Below the pieces are notes generated by a model, which worked only from the letters and a program-made list of their open reading frames with translations, made no database searches and was not told where the DNA came from. A stretch of DNA of 64,000 bases from Chitinophaga sp. S165 (GTDB lineage: Bacteria > Bacteroidota > Bacteroidia > Chitinophagales > Chitinophagaceae): assembly GCF_003182155.1 (NCBI RefSeq), contig NZ_QGTG01000008.1, positions 248,001 through 312,000 of the forward strand, read 5' to 3'. Shown in pieces: positions 16,578-24,116 of the stretch (position 1 is its first letter; every line of letters starts with the position of its first letter). The position numbers were made by a program, and so were the translations under genes.

Positions 16578-17993
16578 TTATAATAACAGTTCCACCTTCA
16601 GGGATGGGAACAGGGTGATGAAATGTGCTTTTATAAGTTGTTCCAGCAACAATCGTTTATAGACTGCCGTACCTCTGGCGTCGCTGATAGGTGTGATCTC
16701 AGCCTGCGCAATTGCACAGGCAACCTTTATCACTGCTCCGCTGGGTGCTTTCCCTTCCAGGAAAGCAGCGGTATCCGTCAGGAGTGTTGGTATTGGTCCT
16801 ACGCCGCCAGCCGAGATCCTGACTGTGCTGATCAGGTTTTCCTGCATTGTAATGCAGATAGCCGTGTTTACACTGGCTATATCCAGGTTGGTGCGTTTAC
16901 TCACTTTTTCAAAATGGAAACTTGTGCTGGCGCCAGGTAATTCGAACCAGCACCGTGTGATATATTCCTCCGGACGTTTGTCCAGTTTCTTGTAGTCTTT
17001 ATACAATTGCCGTAGCGGTAATGTTCTGGTAGCGGTTCCGTCACTTAGTTCAAGTGTAGCCTCCAGCGCAAGGAAAAAGATGGTCAGGTCCCCGATGGGA
17101 GAAGCGTTGACGAAATTTCCGGCAATGGTGGCCATATTACGGATAGGTGTAGAGGATATCAGGCTGATATAATTTCCCAGTGCAGGAAAATAGGCCTGCA
17201 TGACAGGAGAAGCCAGCAGATCGCTCACTGTGCAGGCTGCGCCGATCACACAACGGTTATCTTCCCGTGTAATGCCTTTCAGTATGTCCTGGTTAAAAAG
17301 GAACTGGAGCGGTTGTTCCTGTATTTCCTCCGGTTGCTGCACATAGAGATCGGTACCGCCACCCATGAAACGGGGTGTTGTTCCGGAAGGAGGGGCTAAC
17401 TCCCCGTTTAAGAACAGAATAAGGCGTTTTAGCCGCTCTTTTATGCCGGCGAAGTAAGCAGGCAGGATTTGCTGCTCAGCGGCAAATTGGGCCGGTTCCT
17501 CCTGATTTCGCTGTGCCAGTAAAGTAGCAACACCGGCGGCCGCTCTTTCGATGGACTTATAACCGGTACAACGGCAGATGTTACCGTCGATAGCCGTAAT
17601 GGCATTTTCGGTAGTGGGCGGCTGGGTGCTTAGACAGAACCCTGCGAGTGACATCACAAATCCCGGAGTACAGAAACCGCACTGAGTGGCCGCATTATCT
17701 ACCATGGACTGCTGAATGGGATTGAGCGCCGGAAGCATGTTAATGCCCTCAATGGTTACGATGTGTTTACCGTGTGCATTGCCCAGCGGCATCAGGCAGG
17801 AGGTAAATGAACGATATACCAGTTTGCCTCGCTGCAGCTCCCCTGCCAGAATGGTGCAGGCGCCGCAGTCGCCTTCATTGCAACCGGTTTTTGTACCGGT
17901 AAGTTGCTGATGGTAACGTATGAAATCCAGCAGCGGCATACCAGGCGGAAGGCTGGTACCAACATCTTCATTATTGAGAATAAACTTCAGCAA
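16578..17993 (-). CDS. xdhA: Xanthine dehydrogenase iron-sulfur/FAD subunit
   Basis: The 471-residue subunit passes electrons from Moco to NAD+. The N-terminal plant-type 2Fe-2S domain has Cys38, Cys43, Cys46 (GCNEGDCGAC) and Cys66; the second 2Fe-2S domain has Cys105/108 (QCGFCTPG) and Cys140/142 (NICRCTGY). The FAD domain (about 195-365) has FMGGGTDLYVQQPE and ATIAGNFVNASPIGDLTIFF, followed by the CO-dehydrogenase-type C-terminal domain. Fusion of FeS and FAD parts with a separate Moco subunit is the usual bacterial XdhAB layout. Only 26 bases separate it from the upstream GH13 gene on the same strand. Confidence 0.94.
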   Translation of the reverse strand: MLKFILNNEDVGTSLPPGMPLLDFIRYHQQLTGTKTGCNEGDCGACTILAGELQRGKLVYRSFTSCLMPLGNAHGKHIVTIEGINMLPALNPIQQSMVDNAATQCGFCTPGFVMSLAGFCLSTQPPTTENAITAIDGNICRCTGYKSIERAAAGVATLLAQRNQEEPAQFAAEQQILPAYFAGIKERLKRLILFLNGELAPPSGTTPRFMGGGTDLYVQQPEEIQEQPLQFLFNQDILKGITREDNRCVIGAACTVSDLLASPVMQAYFPALGNYISLISSTPIRNMATIAGNFVNASPIGDLTIFFLALEATLELSDGTATRTLPLRQLYKDYKKLDKRPEEYITRCWFELPGASTSFHFEKVSKRTNLDIASVNTAICITMQENLISTVRISAGGVGPIPTLLTDTAAFLEGKAPSGAVIKVACAIAQAEITPISDARGTAVYKRLLLEQLIKAHFITLFPSLKVELLL

Positions 17994-18019
17994 GGGTTAC
18001 AAAAGTGCTTTCTCTGAAG

Positions 18020-19723
18020 TTAACGAAAATTTTCCATCCTGTACCAGCTATAGCCGTATTCGGGGATGCTTACTGTGAATATTCCGTTAATAGTTTCCTT
18101 CATGTCATGCCGGAGAAGGTTATAATACTTTGTACCCGGTGCAGTGAATTTTACCTGTTGTGCTTTTCTGCTGAAATTATGGATGGTGATCAGTGTTTTG
18201 TCATGGAGGTCGTATCGCATCACCAGTACCCCCGGTGTGCCTGTTTCCAGTATTTCCCAATTGCCCAGTCCTATTTCAGGGCATTCCTTTCGCAACCGGA
18301 TGATATTAATGGTCCAGTTCAGCAAAGATGCCGGGTCACGCTGCTGTGCGGCTACGTTCACTTTTTGATAGGCATAGGCGCCGGTGTCTATCACGGGACG
18401 GAATGTTGTATCTGCCAACGAGAAACCTCCATTTTTCCTGTCAGACCACTGCATAGGCGTTCTTACGGCAAGGCGTTCCTTCAGGCTAAGATCATCTCCC
18501 ATACCTATTTCGTCGCCATAACGGATGACAGGTGTGCCAGGCAGGGAAAACAGGAGGCTGTAGGCCATTTCCAGCATAGCCCTGTTACCAAGCATGGGCG
18601 CCAGTCTCCTTCTGATGCCACGGTCATACAATTGCATGGTCTTTTCCGGTCCGAACCGCTGGTACACTTTCTCACGTTGTTTTTCTGTAAGCCTGCCCAG
18701 ATCTATTTCATCATGATTTCTAAGGAAGAACATCCACTGTGAAGTTGGAGGAATGTCACGGGGGTCCCGCAGCGCTTTTATAAAGGGAGCAATGTCTCCT
18801 GTGGCGAGCCCATAGAACAGGTATTGATTAGCGTAAAAGTTGAACATGGTATGCATGCCGGTCCCATCCTGCCCGAAATAATTATTGTTCTCTTCAGGCA
18901 TAACGTTGGCTTCTCCCAGGATGAGGGCTTCCCCGTTCCTCCATTGAACAAAACGCCTGATCTCAGGAATGATCTTGAGGTCATGTTCCGGCTTGTCAGG
19001 ATCTGAACCAGGTTTCTCAATAATAAAAGGGACCGCGTCCAACCGGAAACCCGATACGCCCTGGTTCAGCCAGTATCCCAGGATGCGTTTACTTTCTGAT
19101 TTTACCATCGGGTTCATGAAGTTGAGATCAGGCTGAAAATCATAGAACCGGTGATAGTAGTAGGCGTCCGCCTCTTTGTTGTATGTCCACGTTTCTTTTT
19201 GCACGCCGGGAAAGGCCATGCCTCTGTTCCAGAACGATGGCCGCTTTTTAGACCAGGAATAGTAGTCGTGGTACCGGGATTTCGGGTTGGCGGCCGCATC
19301 CCTGAACCAGGGGTGCTGGTCGGACGTGTGGTTTAATACGATGTCCATCATAATCCTGATTCCCCTTTTACGTGCCTGGTACATCAGCTCTGCAAAATGT
19401 CCGCCGGTACCATAGGTGGTATCAATGCCGTAATAGTCTGATACATCATAACCATCATCTTTACGGGGAGAAGGTTGAAAAGGAGCCAGCCAGACCGTAT
19501 TAATGCCTAATGCAGTCAGATAATCCAACTGTTGTATCAGTCCTTCAATATCGCCGGTGCCACTACCATCGCTGTCTTTAAAAGTGCCGATTTCAAGATT
19601 GTAGATGATCGTGTTCTTATACCATAGGTCCTTGAAAATAGTGCTATCCGGAGATTGAGCGCTCACTGGCAGTGCTGTTCGCATCAGTAGAGCAAGCAAA
19701 AGAGGAAGGAGTTGTTTCTTCAT
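18020..19723 (-). CDS. Secreted GH13 alpha-amylase family enzyme (trehalose synthase/alpha-glucosidase-like)
   Basis: The 567-residue product has a signal peptide (MKKQLLPLLLALLMRTALPVSAQ region) followed by a GH13 barrel. Conserved regions are MDIVLNH (126-132), GFRLDAV with nucleophile Asp229, LGEANV with acid/base Glu271, and LRNHDE with Asp338; the C-terminal beta domain follows from about 480. The text of regions (GYDVSDYYGID, TYGTGGHFAELM) is closest to trehalose synthase and oligo-1,6-glucosidase subfamilies, but these are usually cytoplasmic, so the activity is uncertain. The ATG at 19723 is chosen because the signal peptide starts there; the frame is open for 75 more codons. Linkage to xdhA downstream is odd functionally. 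Confidence 0.85.
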   Translation of the reverse strand: MKKQLLPLLLALLMRTALPVSAQSPDSTIFKDLWYKNTIIYNLEIGTFKDSDGSGTGDIEGLIQQLDYLTALGINTVWLAPFQPSPRKDDGYDVSDYYGIDTTYGTGGHFAELMYQARKRGIRIMMDIVLNHTSDQHPWFRDAAANPKSRYHDYYSWSKKRPSFWNRGMAFPGVQKETWTYNKEADAYYYHRFYDFQPDLNFMNPMVKSESKRILGYWLNQGVSGFRLDAVPFIIEKPGSDPDKPEHDLKIIPEIRRFVQWRNGEALILGEANVMPEENNNYFGQDGTGMHTMFNFYANQYLFYGLATGDIAPFIKALRDPRDIPPTSQWMFFLRNHDEIDLGRLTEKQREKVYQRFGPEKTMQLYDRGIRRRLAPMLGNRAMLEMAYSLLFSLPGTPVIRYGDEIGMGDDLSLKERLAVRTPMQWSDRKNGGFSLADTTFRPVIDTGAYAYQKVNVAAQQRDPASLLNWTINIIRLRKECPEIGLGNWEILETGTPGVLVMRYDLHDKTLITIHNFSRKAQQVKFTAPGTKYYNLLRHDMKETINGIFTVSIPEYGYSWYRMENFR

Positions 19724-19929
19724 GTTAATAACAGTTCGGTAACTTTTTGCAATTGCCGCGCCAAGCATGCCTGGTATGTGGACAGCCTTTTCAGACATGG
19801 GATAGCTCAATATTCCAGCATTTGATTCAACAGGAAGGAGAAATGAAACTATTATCCGGATAATGATGAGTAAGACCTGACACAGTGTTTGAACGATGGT
19901 ACACAGACACATTAAAAACACCAGAGACA

Positions 19930-20172
19930 TTAATCGCCTGACAGGCACTGTTCTTCTATGGTAAGTGCGATCTTGTCCAGTAGCTCCCGGTTAAGATGTA
20001 TCTTCTCCTCCACATAGTCAGGCACCAATCTCTGTTTTTCATTTTGATAGAAAATGACGTCAGTTCCGTTTACTGTCGCAGTGATCTTGTACTCATGGCC
20101 TATTTTTTCTATGCCGGCCTGGATGATATACTGCTCTCCGCCATGTTCCAGTCTTAATTCATGTGTTTCCAT
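19930..20172 (-). CDS. Small hypothetical protein
   Basis: The 80-residue product is unrecognised. It is acidic to neutral, with an apparent beta-rich first half (HELRLEHGGEQYIIQAGIEKIGHEYKITATV) and a helical C-terminal half (VEEKIHLNRELLDKIALTIEEQC). No signal peptide or membrane segment is seen. It has a proper ATG and sits 206 bp upstream of the GH13 gene on the same strand, divergent from the arsR-like gene. The intervening 206 bp show no clear promoter. Coding is likely from composition, but no role can be given. Confidence 0.6.
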   Translation of the reverse strand: METHELRLEHGGEQYIIQAGIEKIGHEYKITATVNGTDVIFYQNEKQRLVPDYVEEKIHLNRELLDKIALTIEEQCLSGD

Positions 20173-20236
20173 AATATGAAGCCTGTTTCTTTTTACTTAT
20201 CAAAATGGAGGCCATGGAAAGCACGGGCGCTTTCCT

Positions 20237-20257
20237 TAATTTTGTAACCGAACGGTT
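20237..20257 (+). promoter_or_regulatory. Promoter and candidate operator of the ArsR-family gene
   Basis: TAATTTTG (20237-20244) is a perfect TAnnTTTG element. Directly after it, AACCG-AA-CGGTT (20246-20257) forms an inverted repeat covering the expected transcription start, 24 bp before the ATG. This position is ideal for autorepression. Confidence 0.5.
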
Positions 20258-20280
20258 GCTTAAAAACGTTTATCAAAACG

Positions 20281-20607
20281 ATGAGAAGGGATGTTTTTCA
20301 GGCGATAGCTGATCCTACAAGGAGGGAGATCATCAATTTACTGGCGCACCAGGCACTAAACCTGAATGCGATAGCCGACAATTTCGATATCAGCAGGCCT
20401 GCGGTATCCAAACATATCCGCATATTGACCGAATGCGGCTTACTGATGATCACCCAGCAGGGCAGGGAGCGTTATTGCAAGGCTAACCTGGAGAAACTGC
20501 AGGAAGTGTCAGACTGGACAGCGCAGTATCAGTCTTTCTGGATGAAGAAACTGGATGCCCTGGAAGATTTCCTGGAAAAGGAGAAAAAAGAAGGCGAAAA
20601 GCAATAA
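20281..20607 (+). CDS. ArsR-family winged-helix transcriptional repressor
   Basis: The 108-residue protein is a single winged-helix domain: RRDVFQAIADPTRREIINLL, LNLNAIADNFDISRPAVSKH (recognition helix region) and IRILTECGLLMITQQGRERY. It lacks the CVC metal motif of ArsR/SmtB sensors and has the C-terminal helix (WTAQYQSFWMKKLDALEDFL) of the subgroup normally found beside an AHSA1/SRPBCC gene. Here no such partner follows: the next gene is convergent. An inverted repeat at its own promoter suggests autoregulation. The inducing signal is unknown. Confidence 0.85.
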   Translation: MRRDVFQAIADPTRREIINLLAHQALNLNAIADNFDISRPAVSKHIRILTECGLLMITQQGRERYCKANLEKLQEVSDWTAQYQSFWMKKLDALEDFLEKEKKEGEKQ

Positions 20608-20641
20608 AAAAGAGACTGCCCTTCACAGCGGACAGCCTCTC
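20605..20641 (-). terminator. Intrinsic terminator for the HD-domain gene
   Basis: On the minus strand GAGAGGCTGTCC pairs with GGGCAGTCTC (with a two-base bulge) and is followed by TTTTTTATTG. It lies 33 bp past the HD gene stop and just beyond the stop of the convergent ArsR gene. Confidence 0.65.
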
Positions 20642-20673
20642 CTGACAAAGGGGATGGCATCTGGTTGACGTCT

Positions 20674-21324
20674 TTACTCGCTCCAGGGAGAATGCAGGAT
20701 ACAATCGCAGAAATTCTTCCGCTGGAAGTTAGGTATCATAAAGGCGCATACGTCTGCCTTGATATTTCCAAACGTGGTATCTGTTTTATGTTTGAAACCG
20801 TCAAAGAAGGTTGGGATGATCCTGTTCTTAAAGTCGTTCCTCGGGAATGCCTTGATGATCTCTTCTCTATGCTCCTGCGTCAGGTGCTCATATCCTTCAC
20901 CCATCACATCAAGGCCTACACCTGAATACATCAGCGCTACTTCTGCTTCCTTATACTCAGCGACGCCGATGGTAGTATGCAGGGCAATGGTATCCCAAAC
21001 CCGTTGCAGCGCCAGTTCTGGATAGCCGTGGCTCTTCAGGAAATCTCTTGCGGCATTTGCACCGTCTACTTCAAAACGTTTGTCAGGACTGCTGTAATGT
21101 GGTACCAATCCGAGGTCATGGAATACGGAACTGATATATAACAGTTCTGCATCATGTTTTATGTTGTTTCTTTTTGCATTGAGGGAAGAGAAAAGGAATA
21201 CGCGGAGTGAGTGGTTATAGATAAAATCTGTACCATGTTCCAGCAGCAATTCTGTTGCTTGTTTAGCTACCTGGCTGTCTGGGATGTCTATTCCGGCTAG
21301 TTTTGTTAATCTGGTTACTGGCAT
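20674..21324 (-). CDS. HD-domain protein (cyanamide hydratase-like phosphohydrolase fold)
   Basis: The 216-residue cytoplasmic protein has the HD signature: His in YNHSLRVFLFSSLNA, the HD dyad in ISSVFHDLGLVPHYS, and further histidines in WDTIALHTTIGVAEYK. The order YNHSLR ... FHDLGL ... GANAARDFL is that of the cyanamide hydratase/DJ-1-like HD subgroup, common beside AraC regulators in Bacteroidota. The substrate is unknown. A TTG at 21333 could add three residues, but the ATG at 21324 is better. TAATTTTG on the minus strand at 21351-21344 gives it its own promoter with a leader near 13 nt. Confidence 0.82.
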   Translation of the reverse strand: MPVTRLTKLAGIDIPDSQVAKQATELLLEHGTDFIYNHSLRVFLFSSLNAKRNNIKHDAELLYISSVFHDLGLVPHYSSPDKRFEVDGANAARDFLKSHGYPELALQRVWDTIALHTTIGVAEYKEAEVALMYSGVGLDVMGEGYEHLTQEHREEIIKAFPRNDFKNRIIPTFFDGFKHKTDTTFGNIKADVCAFMIPNFQRKNFCDCILHSPWSE

Positions 21325-21343
21325 AACTTTCAAGTTTATACCA

Positions 21344-21351
21344 CAAAATTA
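21344..21351 (-). promoter_or_regulatory. Putative -7 promoter element of the HD-domain gene
   Basis: Minus-strand TAATTTTG matches TAnnTTTG exactly, 20 bp from the ATG at 21324. It lies in the 66-bp gap after the upstream AraC gene and would uncouple the two transcripts. Confidence 0.5.
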
Positions 21352-21390
21352 GCGGAGAGAGGGGGTGTGGAAAATGCTAAAAACGACGAA

Positions 21391-22254
21391 TCAGATACCA
21401 ATTTTCACAAACTGCGCCCGGTAGTCGTTAGGGGAGAGGTGTGTCTCTTTTTTGAAAAAGGCGCTGAACTGGTAAGGGGTGGCAAAGTTCAGTATATACG
21501 AGATCTCTTTTACGGGTTTGGAGGAGAACTGCAACAGCCTTTTTGCTTCTGCTACCAGTTGCCCGTTAATAATATCTTTAGCCCTGCGGCCTGCACAGCG
21601 TTTACACAGATCGGCCAGCTGCCGGTAAGAAATACCCAGTTTTTCTGCATAGTCGGCCACTTCATGGGTATTACGGTATTCCTTGCTGACCAGTTCCAGG
21701 TACTGACGGTATATTTTATTCTCAGTAGTGCTTAAGCCTTCATGCAAAAGGCTGTTAATATTAGCCACTTTGATCATCATGATTTTCAGATATGCAGCCA
21801 GCGCATCACCCTTATTCACATAATCAGCAGCATTGAACTCATCCAGCATGGTGATCATCAGACTGGTGAGCGCTTCCTCATCCTGGATATTTAACTGCAT
21901 CTGCTGATGACCTGATGCGTCGTTGAACAGTACCGCCTTGCAATTACTGGCGCTGGCAGGTGCTTTTTCCCAGAAGCAGTCTCCAAAGCGGAGTACATAA
22001 CCTTCAACATGGTTATTGCTGTTAACAGCGTACACCTGTCCTTTGGATATGACGAAAAGGCTGCGTGGTACAATATCGTACGAAACGCCATCAATAGCTA
22101 CCGTGCCATATCCTTCCGTGACAAGTATTAACTCATTGAAGGAAATGCGGTGCAGCGTATCATCTTCAAATAATTGTCCGCTGATCTCTTCCACAGAGAA
22201 CGAGTCTCTCAACGCAGGGTTGATATCAATGTTTAATATGTGGGCAGTATGCAT
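21391..22254 (-). CDS. AraC-family transcriptional regulator
   Basis: The 287-residue product has an N-terminal cupin-like sensing domain (about 20-120; ELILVTEGYGTVAIDGVSYDI) and a C-terminal pair of helix-turn-helix motifs (about 190-285; LGISYRQLADLCKR, then KPVKEISYILNFATPYQFSAFFKKETHLSPNDYR). This is the AraC/XylS DNA-binding fold. It lies directly upstream of the HD gene on the same strand and probably controls it. A terminator-like hairpin stands 77-101 bp before its start on the same strand. The effector is unknown. Confidence 0.88.
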   Translation of the reverse strand: MHTAHILNIDINPALRDSFSVEEISGQLFEDDTLHRISFNELILVTEGYGTVAIDGVSYDIVPRSLFVISKGQVYAVNSNNHVEGYVLRFGDCFWEKAPASASNCKAVLFNDASGHQQMQLNIQDEEALTSLMITMLDEFNAADYVNKGDALAAYLKIMMIKVANINSLLHEGLSTTENKIYRQYLELVSKEYRNTHEVADYAEKLGISYRQLADLCKRCAGRRAKDIINGQLVAEAKRLLQFSSKPVKEISYILNFATPYQFSAFFKKETHLSPNDYRAQFVKIGI

Positions 22255-22330
22255 ATGGTAAAAGTAGGGAAATATCCTTTTGGAGAGCTATATAAAGAAT
22301 TGATGATCTTATAGATTCTGTTGTATAAAA

Positions 22331-22355
22331 AGACCCTCACGTTAAGTGAAGGTCT
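22331..22355 (-). terminator. Intrinsic terminator-like hairpin upstream of the AraC gene
   Basis: AGACCCTCAC-GTTAA-GTGAAGGTCT on the plus strand is an inverted repeat with nine of ten pairs. Only on the minus strand is it followed by a T tract (TTTTTATA). Confidence 0.6.
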
Positions 22356-22521
22356 ATGTGTAACGCGGAAATTCGAGCATAGTTTGTTTGTGCTTATCAG
22401 GATATGGTTTCCGTTATGTCTTTTGCCGGTATTACTTTCTATGGGGCAAACCATTAGTATACAGTATGCAAGGTTCACTTTTTTCGTGATTGTGGAAATA
22501 ACCGAAAACGGGGAGAAAGAA
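22331..22521 (-). ncRNA. Possible small RNA or AraC leader between two terminators
   Basis: A minus-strand hairpin (GACCTTCAC / GTGAGGGTC, 22355-22331) followed by TTTTTATAC ends this region. The GNAT gene upstream already has its own terminator at 22545-22522, so the 165 bases between are transcribed separately or not at all. No convincing reading frame lies inside, and no perfect TAnnTTTG was found (ATGGTTTG near 22456-22449 is the closest). Alternatively the hairpin is an attenuator in the AraC 5' leader. The 295-bp gap holds nothing else. Confidence 0.3.
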
Positions 22522-22545
22522 AAACCGCGACAATTATCGCGGTTT
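22522..22545 (-). terminator. Intrinsic terminator of the GNAT gene
   Basis: AAACCGCGA / TCGCGGTTT is a perfect 9-bp stem with a six-base loop, five bases past the GNAT stop. On the minus strand it runs into TTTTTCTTTC. Confidence 0.75.
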
Positions 22546-22549
22546 CCTC

Positions 22550-23035
22550 TTATTGCAGATCTTTCAGCATCCAGACGGTACAGGCGAAATGCCCTGAATT
22601 GCCTAATGCTTTATCCAGGTGTTTGAAACCTGCTTTTTCATACATGGTAACGGCTTTGGCGAAATCAGGGAAGGATTCCAGGTAAAGCTGTGTATAACCA
22701 TACTGTTTTGCAGCTGCAAAGGTATGTTCCATCAATGCTCTGCCAAGACCCTTGCCCCTGGCATCGGCGGAGAGATAATATTTTACAAGTTCGGCACAAC
22801 CTTTCGGAAGACCTTCCGTAGGGAACATACCGCATCCGCCCAATACTACTCCGTCTTCTTCTGCCACAAAATAAGCGCTGCCGGGAAATTGGAACAGATC
22901 ATATAACCTGTCTGTTTCAGGATCAGAATAAACAGTTCCCACTTTCGGTATATCAAATTCATCGAATGTGTCCCGTACGATCTTTGCTAATGCTGCATTG
23001 TCTTTAGTCTCAATGTTTCTAATGGTAACTGGCAT
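22550..23035 (-). CDS. GNAT family N-acetyltransferase
   Basis: The 161-residue product is a GCN5-related acetyltransferase. The acetyl-CoA loop is ARGKGLGRALMEHTFAAAK, preceded by the beta-strand AYFVAEEDGVVLGGCGMFP and followed by YLESFPDFAKAVTMYEKAGF. The ATG at 23035 (MPVTIRNIETKDN) is typical for the family; an upstream start at 23080 would add 15 unlikely residues. The substrate cannot be inferred. The gene is monocistronic with its own terminator. Confidence 0.9.
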   Translation of the reverse strand: MPVTIRNIETKDNAALAKIVRDTFDEFDIPKVGTVYSDPETDRLYDLFQFPGSAYFVAEEDGVVLGGCGMFPTEGLPKGCAELVKYYLSADARGKGLGRALMEHTFAAAKQYGYTQLYLESFPDFAKAVTMYEKAGFKHLDKALGNSGHFACTVWMLKDLQ

Positions 23036-23109
23036 AGTAAGTAGTATGATTGTTTTTATGGTTCCACTGGAAATATACATTCTTGTTCACAGAGTTGACA
23101 AATAAAATC

Positions 23110-24015
23110 TCACTCTACAGGCAACATTACTTTTCTGAATAGTTTTTTGATCAGATTGATCTCATCGGCATAGACCGTTTTTTTCCGTGTACCGAAATGT
23201 AAAGTATTCTTCAGTTTTGTTTTTCCTTCCCACAACAGTTTGATCTCCCCATTATCAATCTCTTTTCTGCAGAGAAAATCGGGTACTACGGCTACTCCTT
23301 TCCCACTTTTGAGACAACGTACGATGGAGTTTAAATTAGGTACGATGTAGTTAGGCCTGAAGTCAGGATGTGTATTGAAGTTCAGTTTCCAGAACCTGAA
23401 AAGATGCTCCATGTCGCCTGTCGTGCCATACCATTTCTGCTGCTTTAGCCAATCTTCAATAACACTTGTATCTTTTCCTTTGGCCAGTTTGTTGAATGAT
23501 TTCGAATCTACTTCATTGCCTGCCACCAATACAATAGTTTCATAAGAGAAGGCTTCGTGTTCGATATTGGCAGAAGTTCCTTTCTGCGGTGTGATGATGA
23601 GATCAAGAATACCCTTATCAAGGTTATCCAGCATTTCGGGATACTCACCGAAACGGATGATCACGTTGAATGGCAGCGTAGAAATATATTGCTCTAATGT
23701 GATCTGAAAGGTTTCAAAGCACATGCCTACGCTGATAGTAGGTGTATGTTTCTCAGTGCTTTTCTGGAAGTTCTTTTCCGCGTCTTCCAGCTTATTAAGC
23801 GGTTCGATGATGAAGTTATAAAAGACCTTTCCTTTTTCTGTAGGCACCATTTTACGGCCGGTCCTATCGAATAGTTTGTAGCCCACATAGTTCTCCAGTG
23901 AGCTTAAATGCAGGCTTACCCCTGGCTGGGATATAAAAAGGGCTTCAGCAGCCCCCGTCAGTGTACCTGTCTTATATATTGCCTTAAAGGTCCTGTACCA
24001 TTCCAGATTTACCAT
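23110..24015 (-). CDS. LysR-family transcriptional regulator
   Basis: The 301-residue protein has an N-terminal LysR helix-turn-helix (residues about 5-62: TFKAIYKTGTLTGAAEALF, ISQPGVSLHLSSLENYVGYK, FDRTGRKMVPTEKGK) and an effector domain of the periplasmic-binding fold (about 90-295). It is divergent from an mdaB-like quinone reductase and an aldo-keto reductase, and in such layouts the regulator usually controls the divergent genes. TACCTTTG on the minus strand (24049-24042) is its likely -7 element. The signal is unknown; electrophiles or quinones would fit the targets. Confidence 0.9.
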   Translation of the reverse strand: MVNLEWYRTFKAIYKTGTLTGAAEALFISQPGVSLHLSSLENYVGYKLFDRTGRKMVPTEKGKVFYNFIIEPLNKLEDAEKNFQKSTEKHTPTISVGMCFETFQITLEQYISTLPFNVIIRFGEYPEMLDNLDKGILDLIITPQKGTSANIEHEAFSYETIVLVAGNEVDSKSFNKLAKGKDTSVIEDWLKQQKWYGTTGDMEHLFRFWKLNFNTHPDFRPNYIVPNLNSIVRCLKSGKGVAVVPDFLCRKEIDNGEIKLLWEGKTKLKNTLHFGTRKKTVYADEINLIKKLFRKVMLPVE

Positions 24016-24116
24016 ATACTGATACTATTATAATTCTGATACAAAGGTATGAATTAACTTGTTTTAATAATACTATTATCGGGGGTACTTTTGTCATATC
24101 AAAATGTAAACACAAT
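24016..24116. promoter_or_regulatory. Divergent LysR/mdaB promoter region with paired repeats
   Basis: It holds two opposed -7 elements: TACCTTTG on the minus strand (24049-24042) for lysR and TACTTTTG on the plus strand (24086-24093) for the reductases. CTGATAC occurs twice (24019-24025, 24036-24042). ATACTATTAT occurs twice (24022-24031, 24070-24079), the second within the palindrome ATAATA-C-TATTAT (24067-24079). These repeats are likely LysR binding sites. Confidence 0.55.

Noticed and set aside
22233..22478. 81-codon minus-strand frame across the gap upstream of the AraC gene
   Set aside because: It crosses a terminator hairpin and overlaps the AraC start; composition is not protein-like. 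A small RNA or leader explains the gap better.
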